NCBI GenBank assembly: GCA_013811805.1
Contig: JACCUM010000538.1
Span: 1-5,458 of the forward strand
Origin: Geodermatophilaceae bacterium
Lineage (GTDB): Bacteria; Actinomycetota; Actinomycetes; Mycobacteriales; Geodermatophilaceae
Direction of reading: 5' to 3'
Length of the DNA: 5,458 nucleotides
The notes below the pieces were generated by a model, which was not told the origin of the DNA, searched no databases, and saw only the letters and a list, made by a program, of their open reading frames with translations. Made by a program: the position numbers and the translations under genes. This document shows positions 1 to 5,458 of this stretch, piece by piece (within the stretch, counting starts at the first letter, position 1; every line of letters starts with the position of its first letter).

Positions 1-1
1 C

Positions 2-616
2 GAGCATGCTGACCTCGACGAAGTCGCCCGTCTCGTGGATCTCGTGGTCTCCACGATGCCGGGCCCTCGACTGGGCACGGCCCGATCGGGTGACGGCGAA
101 GAACGCTTCGGCCGACTGGTGGACCGATCTGATGCGCACTTGTTGGTGGCGTGCCTCGCGGATGGCACCCCAGCCGGCGCGGCGATGCTCTCGGTGGATG
201 CGGTGTCGATGGCTCTGGGTGGCTTGATCATGTCGGTGGTGCTGATCGTCGACGAGAGCGCGCGCCACCGCGGGGTGGGCCGCGAACTGGTCTCGGCGGT
301 GGCCCGGTATGCCGACGAGGCGGGCGCCGACGCGGTGACGGTGTCGTTGCCGCCGGGCGATCGCGAGGCGCACAGGTTCTTCTCCCGGCTCGGATTCGTC
401 CCGCTGGTGACCGACCGGATCGCTTCGGTGTCCCAACTGGTACGGGCCTTGGCGCCGAGTGAGATCGCCGCCGAGCGCCGGCAGAGTGTGCTGCTTCGGG
501 CAAAGCGTCCGTTCAGCCGACGCAGCGCAGCCTTGAGCGATGCCCGGATGGCCGCAACCGTTCGGATGGACCGGCCCGTCGGAGCGCCGCTCAGCTTGCC
601 GGTGGCCGATTCCTGA
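2..616 (+). CDS. GNAT family N-acetyltransferase, 5'-truncated by the window edge
   Basis: Expected to transfer an acetyl group from acetyl-CoA to an unidentified amine; cytosolic. The frame is open from base 2 to the TGA at 614-616, giving 204 visible residues. The first visible residues (EHADLDEVARLVD) look like the usual beginning of a GNAT fold after strand 1, so only some residues are probably missing and the true start is upstream; the GTG at 35 is an internal Val codon rather than a convincing start. The acetyl-CoA pyrophosphate loop RHRGVG (Q/R-x-x-G-x-G/A) lies at visible residues 88-93, preceded by strand 4 (SVVLIVDES) and followed by helix 3. Motif B follows as VTVSLPPGDREAHRFFSRLGF, with the R/HFFxxLGF signature. 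The last ~55 residues are Arg/Ala-rich and outside the core fold. The 3' end overlaps the convergent thioesterase remnant by 26 bp. Fold assignment is firm; substrate unknown. Confidence 0.86.
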   Translation, partial: EHADLDEVARLVDLVVSTMPGPRLGTARSGDGEERFGRLVDRSDAHLLVACLADGTPAGAAMLSVDAVSMALGGLIMSVVLIVDESARHRGVGRELVSAVARYADEAGADAVTVSLPPGDREAHRFFSRLGFVPLVTDRIASVSQLVRALAPSEIAAERRQSVLLRAKRPFSRRSAALSDARMAATVRMDRPVGAPLSLPVADS

Positions 617-1071
617 CCAGACAGCGCAACCGCACGGTACAGAGCAGCCTGGCGTTGTCGTCGGTCAGCTCGATCTCGTGGCTGCTCAGCGTCGCACCCA
701 GATGGATGTTCCGACAGATTGCGGTGATGGTGCCGTGGCGGGCCGCTCGGTGGTAGCTGGCGTTGAGTTCGATGCCGACGACCACTCGCCCGGGCCCGAC
801 CGACATCGCCGCAGAGAGGTTGATCCGAGCGCCTCGGCCAAGACGCAGTAAGCACCTCCGTGCACGATTCCGTAGGGCTGTCTCACCCCGGCCAAGGACG
901 GTCCCGGCTTCGCCTGGCCGCTCTACTGGTTGCCTCGACGGGCATCCTGGCGACCAGCCGGTCGGGGTCCCAGTCGATGATCACGACGCCCATGGAGTCA
1001 CACAACGGGCCCAGAGTCAGGCCGGCTATCCAGTCCGGCGGCTGATGCAAAGAGGACGACGAGGCTGTCAC
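591..1071 (-). pseudogene. PaaI-like hotdog-fold thioesterase, broken by two frame disruptions
   Basis: Intact relatives hydrolyse acyl-CoA thioesters (phenylacetyl-/hydroxybenzoyl-CoA type hotdog enzymes of about 140 residues). All family segments are present in order but in three frames. Segment 1 (1071 to about 934) starts at GTG and reads LGPLCDSMGVVIIDWDPDR then LVARMPVE, the N-terminal helix and strand; it then runs into a TGA at 883-885. Segment 2 (about 880 to 824) reads QPYGIVHGGAYCVLAEALGS, which contains the HGGA loop and the hotdog-helix Glu. Segment 3 (about 821 to 591) reads INLSAAMSVGPGRVVVGIEL and continues through NASYHRAARHG and HLGATL to LRCLVRN, the C-terminal strands. Between MPVE and QPYG there are 53 bases where relatives need about 9, so roughly 44 are extra. 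Segments 2 and 3 are offset by one base near 820-827. Residue conservation remains good, which suggests recent inactivation. A sequencing error could explain the one-base shift but hardly the long insertion. It is divergent from polA. Confidence 0.85.
884..927. repeat. Approximately 44-bp extra segment with an imperfect inverted repeat inside the thioesterase remnant
   Basis: This is the stretch that does not fit the thioesterase alignment between its MPVE and QPYG segments; the ends are approximate. It contains an inverted repeat, CGGCCA at 889-894 pairing with TGGCCG at 915-920, plus a further G896-C913 pair after one mismatch, with a GC-rich interior of 18-20 bases. No clear target-site duplication flanks it and it is too short to encode anything. 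It could be a small palindromic repeat insertion, a local slippage product or the scar of a lost element. Only the excess length and the imperfect palindrome are directly seen. Confidence 0.35.
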
Positions 1072-1095
1072 ACCGCGACCCTAGAGTGGGCCCCG
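1071..1095. promoter_or_regulatory. Overlapping divergent promoter for polA (+) and the thioesterase remnant (-)
   Basis: On the + strand TAGAGT (1082-1087) fits the actinobacterial -10 pattern TANNNT and is followed by 7 nt and then GTG at 1095 (polA). On the - strand TAGGGT (1083 down to 1078) fits the same pattern and is followed by 6 nt and then GTG at 1071 (thioesterase). The two hexamers share the self-complementary TA step at 1082-1083 within CTAG. Both spacings match transcription starting on the first base of the start codon, so both transcripts are predicted to be leaderless. I see no good -35 on either strand. The placement is direct observation; activity is inferred. Confidence 0.6.
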
Positions 1096-3857
1096 TGAGT
1101 GCGATCAGCCAGAGCGCAGCTGTCCAGAGTGCCCCGGGGCAGCCGTCGGTCGACGAGGAACAGGCGGCCGTACCGGCGCAACCAGCCCGAGTGCTGCTCG
1201 TGGACGGCCATTCGATGGCCTACCGGGCGTTCTACTCCCATCCGGTCGAGAACTTCTCCACCACGACGGGACAGCCGACCAACGCGGTGTACGGCTTCAC
1301 CTCGATGATGATCAAGGTGCTCACCGACGAGGCGCCGACGCACATCGCGGTTGCCTTCGACGTGTCCCGCACCACGTTTCGCAGCGAGATCTATGCCGAC
1401 TACAAGGCCAACCGCACCAAGACTCCGGACGACTTCCGGGGACAGGTCAGCTTGATCAAGGAAGTCCTCGCGGCGCTGAGGATCCCGGCCATCGAGGTGG
1501 ACGGGTACGAAGCCGACGACGTGATCGCCACACTGGCCACCGAGGCGACCGAGGTGGGGATGCAGGTTCTGATCTGCACCGGGGACCGCGATGCCCTACA
1601 ACTGGTCAACCCGCTGGTGACGGTCCTCTACCCGCACCGAGGGGTCACTGGCATGACCCGCTTCGACCCGGCCGAGGTCGAGGCGAAGTACGGGCTCACG
1701 CCCGCGCAGTATCCGGATTTCGCCGCCCTACGCGGGGATCCCTCGGACAACCTGCCGGGTATTCCCGGCGTGGGGGAGAAGACCGCGGCCAAGTGGATCC
1801 GGGAGTTCGGCAGCCTGCAAGCGCTGGTCGATCGGGTCGACGAGGTCAAGGGAAAGGCCGGTGACGCGCTGCGTGACCACCTTGGCTCCGTGCTGCAGAA
1901 CAGTCAGCTCACCAAACTGGTCCAAGACGTGCCGCTGAGTCAGCGCCCCGAGGATCTGCGGTGGACCAGCTGGGATCGCGAGCAGGTCCACCAGCTCTTC
2001 GACAATTTGCAGTTCCGGGTCCTGCGCGATCGGTTGTTCACCGATCTCAGTGCCGACGAGCTAGCGACCGAGGGTGGGTTCGAGGTCACGGTCGACGAGA
2101 TCGCTCCGGGTGGGCTGGACCAGTGGCTGGCCGAACACGGCCACGGTCCGCACCCGACGGGCATCGCGGCCTACGGCACGTGGGGTCGCGGCACCGGGAA
2201 CCTCGAGGCGCTGGCACTGTCCACTGTGGCCGGTCGGGGCACGTGGATCCAGCTCGATGACTTGACCGCCGAGGACGAGAACTCTCTGGCACAGTGGTTG
2301 TCAGACCCGCTGGCCGGCAAGGCGATTCACGACCTCAAAGGTCCGCTGCTGGCCGCCTGGGCGCATGGCCTGGAACTCGCCGGCATCAGCACCGACACGA
2401 TCCTGGCCGCGTATGTCGCGATGCCGGGGCAGCGCTCCTTCGATCTGACCGACTTGGTGATGCGGTATCTCAAGCGCGATCTGACACCGGCTGCAGGTGA
2501 TACTGGTCAGCTGACCCTGGACGGTGGCCAAGAGGCTGCCGAGACCGAGCGCGCCGAACAGGGCGTGCGTACGGCGATGGCGGTCTCGGAGCTGGCCACG
2601 TCATTGGGGGGCTGGCTGGCCGGGCGGGGCGGCAGCCGGCTCCTGACCGAGATGGAGCTACCGCTGGCGCGGGTGCTGGCCCGCATGGAGGCGGCCGGCA
2701 TCGCGATCGATCTCGACCAGCTGACTGCGCTGCAGCGCGAGTTCGCCGACGCAGTGGCCGATGCTGCCCAGGATGCCTATGCCGTGATCGGACAACAGAT
2801 CAACCTCGGGTCACCCAAGCAGTTGCAGATCGTGCTCTTCGACGACCTCGGACTGCCCAAGACCAAGCGGATCAAGACCGGCTACACCACCGACGCCGAG
2901 TCATTGACCACGTTGCTGGAGCAGACCGGGCACCCCTTCCTCGAACACCTGATGCGCCACCGGGACGTGACGCGGCTGCGGACGGTGATCGATGGGCTGA
3001 TCCCGATGGTGGACGCGGTGGGGCGGATCCACACCACCTTCCAGCAGACCGTCGCGGCCACCGGGCGGTTGTCCTCGGCCGATCCCAACCTGCAGAACAT
3101 CCCGATTCGTACGGCCGAGGGACGCCGGATCCGGCAGACCTTCGTGGTGGGTCGTGGGTATGAATCGTTGATGACTGCGGACTACAGCCAGATCGAGATG
3201 CGGATCATGGCGCACCTGTCCGAGGACGCAGGCCTGATCGAGGCCTTCGAGTCCCGAGAAGACCTGCACTCGTTCGTCGCCTCCCGGGCTTTCGCCATCC
3301 CAGTAGCTGCGGTGGACCCCGAGATGCGCCGCCGCATCAAGGCGATGAGCTACGGCTTGGCCTACGGGTTGTCGGCCTACGGACTGTCCCAGCAACTCCG
3401 GATCACCCCGGAGGAGGCGCGGGCGCACATGGAGGCATATTTCGAACGCTTCGGTGGAGTGCGGGACTACCTGCACGATGTCGTCGACCAGGCGCGGATG
3501 ACCGGCTACACCGAGACGATCTTCGGTCGCCGCCGTTACCTGCCCGACCTGACCAGCGACAACCGGCAGCGCCGGGAGATGGCTGAACGCATGGCCCTCA
3601 ACGCACCGATCCAGGGCTCGGCTGCCGACATCATCAAGGTGGCAATGCTCGGCGTCGACTCGGCGCTGACCGAGGCGGGTTTGCAGTCCCGCATGCTGTT
3701 GCAGGTCCACGACGAATTGGTTCTGGAGATCGCGCCCGGTGAGCAGGACACCGTGCAGTCCTTGGTGTGTGCGCAGATGGGCGCAGCGGCCGAGCTGTCG
3801 GTTCCGTTGGAGGTTTCGGTCGGGTTCGGCGCCAGTTGGGACGCCGCTGCACATTGA
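1095..3857 (+). CDS. polA: DNA polymerase I (5'-nuclease and polymerase; inactive 3'-5' exonuclease domain)
   Basis: Fills gaps and removes RNA primers during Okazaki fragment maturation and excision repair. The 920-residue length (from GTG 1095) is normal for actinobacterial PolA. Domain 1, the 5'-nuclease (about 32-300), has LLVDGHSMAYRAF (D37), FD (89), YKANR (103-107), EADD (139-142), TGDRDA (162-167) and the helix-hairpin-helix GDPSDNLPGIPGVGEKTAA (214-232). Domain 2 (about 330-510) has the exonuclease fold without its metal ligands: no DxE at motif I, HDLKGP where E. coli has NLKYD, and no Y-x3-D at motif III. Domain 3 (about 515-920) is complete: motif A DYSQIE (D696, E701), motif B RRRIKAMSYG (K749, Y753) and motif C VHDE (D873). 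I chose GTG 1095 over the in-frame GTG 1086 because 1086 lies inside the predicted -10 TAGAGT; the choice adds or removes three residues. It is convergent with the methyltransferase, 28 bp apart. Confidence 0.98.
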   Translation: MSAISQSAAVQSAPGQPSVDEEQAAVPAQPARVLLVDGHSMAYRAFYSHPVENFSTTTGQPTNAVYGFTSMMIKVLTDEAPTHIAVAFDVSRTTFRSEIYADYKANRTKTPDDFRGQVSLIKEVLAALRIPAIEVDGYEADDVIATLATEATEVGMQVLICTGDRDALQLVNPLVTVLYPHRGVTGMTRFDPAEVEAKYGLTPAQYPDFAALRGDPSDNLPGIPGVGEKTAAKWIREFGSLQALVDRVDEVKGKAGDALRDHLGSVLQNSQLTKLVQDVPLSQRPEDLRWTSWDREQVHQLFDNLQFRVLRDRLFTDLSADELATEGGFEVTVDEIAPGGLDQWLAEHGHGPHPTGIAAYGTWGRGTGNLEALALSTVAGRGTWIQLDDLTAEDENSLAQWLSDPLAGKAIHDLKGPLLAAWAHGLELAGISTDTILAAYVAMPGQRSFDLTDLVMRYLKRDLTPAAGDTGQLTLDGGQEAAETERAEQGVRTAMAVSELATSLGGWLAGRGGSRLLTEMELPLARVLARMEAAGIAIDLDQLTALQREFADAVADAAQDAYAVIGQQINLGSPKQLQIVLFDDLGLPKTKRIKTGYTTDAESLTTLLEQTGHPFLEHLMRHRDVTRLRTVIDGLIPMVDAVGRIHTTFQQTVAATGRLSSADPNLQNIPIRTAEGRRIRQTFVVGRGYESLMTADYSQIEMRIMAHLSEDAGLIEAFESREDLHSFVASRAFAIPVAAVDPEMRRRIKAMSYGLAYGLSAYGLSQQLRITPEEARAHMEAYFERFGGVRDYLHDVVDQARMTGYTETIFGRRRYLPDLTSDNRQRREMAERMALNAPIQGSAADIIKVAMLGVDSALTEAGLQSRMLLQVHDELVLEIAPGEQDTVQSLVCAQMGAAAELSVPLEVSVGFGASWDAAAH

Positions 3858-3888
3858 CCCGCGGCGCCTCTGATTCGCTGCCGGGTCA
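3855..3888. terminator. Hairpin containing both convergent stop codons (putative bidirectional terminator)
   Basis: TGACCCG (3855-3861) pairs perfectly with CGGGTCA (3882-3888). After one bulged base at 3881 the stem continues with CGGCG (3862-3866) against CGCTG (3876-3880, one G-U pair), leaving a 9-nt loop. The outer arms are the stop codons themselves: TGA of polA at 3855-3857 and the complement of the methyltransferase TGA at 3886-3888. There is no T-tract on either side, so this would be a U-less hairpin, a type often reported in high-GC actinobacteria. Pairing is seen; termination is inferred. Confidence 0.5.
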
Positions 3889-4731
3889 GGCGGGCGGCAG
3901 GGTCGCGCAGAAGATGGCGGTGCCAGGCACCAACGCCGCCCGGTCGGCTGACCAGTACCCCCACACCACGTCGCGTCCGGGCTGCCACACCGGTTCGACG
4001 ACGTCGTCCAAGACAAAACCTGCGCCGACGAGCAGCCGAATCCAGTCACCCATCGTGCGATGGTGCTCGACGTACATCGGCCGACCCTGCTCGTCGAGTT
4101 CCAGGTACGGGCGGCGATCGAAGTAGGAACCGGTCACCCGCAGCTGCGCCGGATCGGGATCGTCGGGAAATACCCAATGGAAGGGATGGGTCACCGAGAA
4201 CACGAACCTGCCGGCCGGCCGCAGCACCCTAGCCACCTCGGCCAGCGCCGTACCCGCGTCGGCCACGAACGGGAAGCCGCCGAAGGCACTGCAGGCGACG
4301 TCGAAACTCCGTGCGGCGAAGGGCAACGCCGTCGCATCGCCCTGCACCAGGGGCAGGTGGATGCCGGTCTGCGAAGCGCGTACGGCGGCCTCGGTCAGCA
4401 TTCCCTCGGACAGATCCATACCCACCGGATCAGCGGCCTGAGAGACCAGCCAACGGGCGCAGGGCGCCGAACCACACCCCACTTCGAGGACTCGGCGACC
4501 GGCCACGTCCCCGAGCAGCCGGGCTTCGGATTCGCGCAGCCCCTCGGGGCACCAGAGGAAGTCGACCACGCCCAGGTCCTGGCCGTGCTCGGTGAGATAG
4601 GCCGGAGCTGCGGAGTTCCACCAGCGGCGGTTGGCCGATCGGGTCGCCTCGGCACCGGCGGCACCCCGCGCGACATCGTCGGCCCGTGGATAGCCGTCGG
4701 AATCGAGGGGCAGGTTCATCTGCGCGAGCAT
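3886..4731 (-). CDS. Class I SAM-dependent methyltransferase
   Basis: Transfers the S-adenosylmethionine methyl group to an unidentified, probably small-molecule, acceptor. With ATG 4731 the product has 281 residues. The Rossmann core starts with motif I VLEVGCGSAPCARWL (81-95), followed by the acidic residue after strand 2 (GMDLS, D106), then VQGDATALPF (131-140, adenine-side Asp 132), strand 4 (SFDVACSAFGGFPFV) and LAEVARVLRPAGRFVFSVTH (163-182), the usual strand 5 of Methyltransf_11-type enzymes. The N-terminal helix NRRWWNSAAPAYLTEHG and the WCPEGLRE segment are typical of an actinobacterial subfamily I recall next to polA and rpsA. The frame is open to 4848, but that part overlaps the rpsA promoter and leader. 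ATG 4731 has a GGGGTG a few bases upstream, while ATG 4719 has no Shine-Dalgarno. No clear -10 was found for it. It is convergent with polA and divergent from rpsA. Confidence 0.9.
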   Translation of the reverse strand: MLAQMNLPLDSDGYPRADDVARGAAGAEATRSANRRWWNSAAPAYLTEHGQDLGVVDFLWCPEGLRESEARLLGDVAGRRVLEVGCGSAPCARWLVSQAADPVGMDLSEGMLTEAAVRASQTGIHLPLVQGDATALPFAARSFDVACSAFGGFPFVADAGTALAEVARVLRPAGRFVFSVTHPFHWVFPDDPDPAQLRVTGSYFDRRPYLELDEQGRPMYVEHHRTMGDWIRLLVGAGFVLDDVVEPVWQPGRDVVWGYWSADRAALVPGTAIFCATLPPA

Positions 4732-4777
4732 CGCAGGCACCCCGACGACCGCTCTGCGCCCATGCGCATCCAACCGG

Positions 4778-4783
4778 TACGAT
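4778..4783 (+). promoter_or_regulatory. Putative -10 element of rpsA (TACGAT)
   Basis: GGTACGAT fits an actinobacterial sigma-A -10 hexamer (TANNNT). Transcription would begin near 4790-4792 and leave a leader of about 93 nt before the rpsA ATG. The -35 region around 4755-4760 is a poor match. If this is the -10, the in-frame ATG at 4782 lies inside it and cannot be the rpsA start. It is placed by pattern only. Confidence 0.45.
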
Positions 4784-4800
4784 GGAAGAGCGCTGCGGCC

Positions 4801-4887
4801 GTGTGCTGTCCGGCTTGCTGTCCAGCGTTCCCTATCTCTGCTTTCCATCCGCCCTCGACGCCTGTCCGGAGTTCGCCTACCTCATGA
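4801..4887 (+). CDS. Putative cysteine-rich upstream ORF (28 aa) overlapping the rpsA start
   Basis: GTG at 4801 opens a 28-codon frame that begins MCCPACCPAFP, continues through a Pro/Ser-rich tail and stops at TGA 4885-4887, overlapping the rpsA start as ATGA (4884-4887). The first eight codons after the start are a tandem duplication, TGC TGT CCG GCT followed by TGC TGT CCA GCG, coding twice for Cys-Cys-Pro-Ala. GGAAGAG (4784-4790) could serve as ribosome binding site if transcription starts a little earlier than predicted; otherwise the GTG lies about 10 nt from the 5' end. Polycysteine leader ORFs that couple translation of the downstream gene to cysteine supply are known in mycobacteria. 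Here the coding status is unproven, and the frame could be open by chance in GC-rich DNA. Confidence 0.35.
   Translation: MCCPACCPAFPISAFHPPSTPVRSSPTS
4868..4871 (+). promoter_or_regulatory. Candidate Shine-Dalgarno of rpsA (GGAG)
   Basis: CCGGAG ends 12 nt before the rpsA ATG at 4884. This is a long spacing for a ribosome binding site and would fit start-codon recognition helped by ribosomes terminating on the overlapping upstream ORF. It is the only purine-rich match close to the start. Confidence 0.45.
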
Positions 4888-5458
4888 CCGCCCCCACCAC
4901 GACTGCTCGGCCTCAGATCGCCATCAACGACATCGGCTCCGCCGAAGACTTCATGGCCGCCATCGACGCGACGATCAAGTATTTCAACGACGGGGACATC
5001 GTCGAAGGGATCATCGTCAAGGTCGATCGGGACGAGGTCCTGCTTGACATCGGGTACAAGACCGAGGGCGTCATCCCCTCTCGTGAGCTGTCCATCAAGC
5101 ACGACGTCGACCCCAATGAGGTCGTCTCGGTCGGCGACGAGGTCGAAGCGCTGGTCCTGCAGAAAGAGGACAAAGAGGGACGGCTGATCCTGTCCAAGAA
5201 GCGGGCGCAGTACGAGCGCGCTTGGGGCACGATCGAGGCCAAGAAGGAAGCCGATGAGGTCGTCACCGGCACGGTCATCGAGGTCGTCAAGGGTGGCCTC
5301 ATCTTGGACATCGGGCTGCGGGGGTTCCTGCCGGCGTCGCTGGTGGAGATGCGCCGGGTCCGCGACCTGCAGCCCTACGTCGGCCGCGAGCTCGAGGCGA
5401 AGATCATCGAGCTGGACAAGAACCGCAACAACGTCGTGCTGTCCCGTCGGCAGTGGCT
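4884..5458 (+). CDS. rpsA: 30S ribosomal protein S1, 3' end cut off by the window
   Basis: S1 binds mRNA at the 30S subunit; in mycobacteria it has also been linked to trans-translation. The visible 191 residues begin MTAPTTTARPQIAINDIGSA, the standard actinobacterial start, so ATG 4884 is chosen although the frame is open back to ATG 4782; the extra 34 residues do not resemble S1 and would begin inside the predicted -10. The first S1 (OB-fold) domain spans about 36-105 (GDIVEGIIVKVDRDEVLLDI, then YKTEGVIPSREL and LILSKKRAQYERAW). The second spans about 125-191 (VTGTVIEVVKGGLILDIGLRGFLPAS, split here by its conserved GGL turn, then ELDKNRNNVVLSRRQW) and ends at or just before the window edge. 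A leader of about 93 nt with a possible Cys-rich ORF precedes it. The remaining S1 domains lie beyond base 5458. Confidence 0.97.
   Translation, partial: MTAPTTTARPQIAINDIGSAEDFMAAIDATIKYFNDGDIVEGIIVKVDRDEVLLDIGYKTEGVIPSRELSIKHDVDPNEVVSVGDEVEALVLQKEDKEGRLILSKKRAQYERAWGTIEAKKEADEVVTGTVIEVVKGGLILDIGLRGFLPASLVEMRRVRDLQPYVGRELEAKIIELDKNRNNVVLSRRQW

Noticed and set aside
35..616. GTG at 35 as the start of the acetyltransferase
   Set aside because: The frame is open to the window edge and the preceding residues HADLDEVARLV fit the N-terminal part of a GNAT domain, so the gene is truncated rather than starting here.
1068..1343. Minus-strand open frame of 91 codons over the polA 5' end
   Set aside because: It is antisense to the conserved 5'-nuclease domain and shows no domain or start signal; treated as a shadow frame.
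2901..4049. Long open frame of 382 codons on the minus strand across polA and the end of the methyltransferase
   Set aside because: It lies antisense to the conserved polymerase domain, has no recognisable domain and a His/Arg/Gln/Gly-rich composition typical of shadow frames in GC-rich DNA.
4732..4848. Methyltransferase start upstream at 4848
   Set aside because: The added 39 residues are low-similarity Arg-rich sequence that would overlap the rpsA promoter and leader; ATG 4731 with GGGGTG upstream is preferred.
4782..4883. N-terminal extension of rpsA from the in-frame ATG at 4782
   Set aside because: The extra 34 residues do not resemble S1 proteins, the ATG falls inside the predicted -10 TACGAT, and MTAPTT...AINDIGSA at 4884 is the usual family start.
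4060..4887. Plus-strand open frame of 275 codons antisense to the methyltransferase
   Set aside because: The upstream part is the shadow of a well-supported methyltransferase and shows no domain. Only its last 28 codons, downstream of the rpsA promoter, are considered separately as a leader ORF.

Overview
The window is high-GC DNA with the gene set and gene order of an actinobacterium. The DNA polymerase I and ribosomal protein S1 genes read like mycobacterial and streptomycete homologues (for example the polymerase O-helix KAMSYGLAYG), initiation often uses GTG, and the promoters look like TANNNT hexamers placed 6-7 nt before start codons (leaderless mRNA style). The genus cannot be fixed from sequence alone.

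Layout. Bases 2-616 (+) hold the 3' part of a GNAT-family N-acetyltransferase whose start lies outside the window. Bases 591-1071 (-) hold a PaaI-type hotdog thioesterase that is broken: its conserved segments sit in three different frames, separated by about 44 extra bases and by a one-base shift. Between this gene and polA (1095-3857, +) lies a very compact divergent promoter in which the two -10 hexamers overlap, and both genes appear to start at or next to their transcription start. polA is intact, with a 5'-nuclease domain, a degenerate 3'-5' exonuclease domain and a complete polymerase domain. polA converges on a class I SAM-dependent methyltransferase (3886-4731, -). A hairpin fills the 28-bp gap and contains both stop codons. 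The methyltransferase diverges from rpsA (4884 to window end, +), which is cut off after 191 residues, within or just after its second S1 domain.

The most interesting item is in the rpsA leader. A 28-codon upstream reading frame (4801-4887) begins with a doubled Cys-Cys-Pro-Ala unit and ends with a stop that overlaps the rpsA start as ATGA. This resembles polycysteine leader ORFs described in mycobacteria as cysteine-responsive translational attenuators, but here it precedes a core translation gene. It is a hypothesis from sequence only.

The two core genes (polA for gap filling and repair synthesis, rpsA for mRNA binding at the ribosome) are housekeeping. The acetyltransferase and methyltransferase have no assignable substrate. 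I see no mobile element, CRISPR array, tRNA or rRNA.
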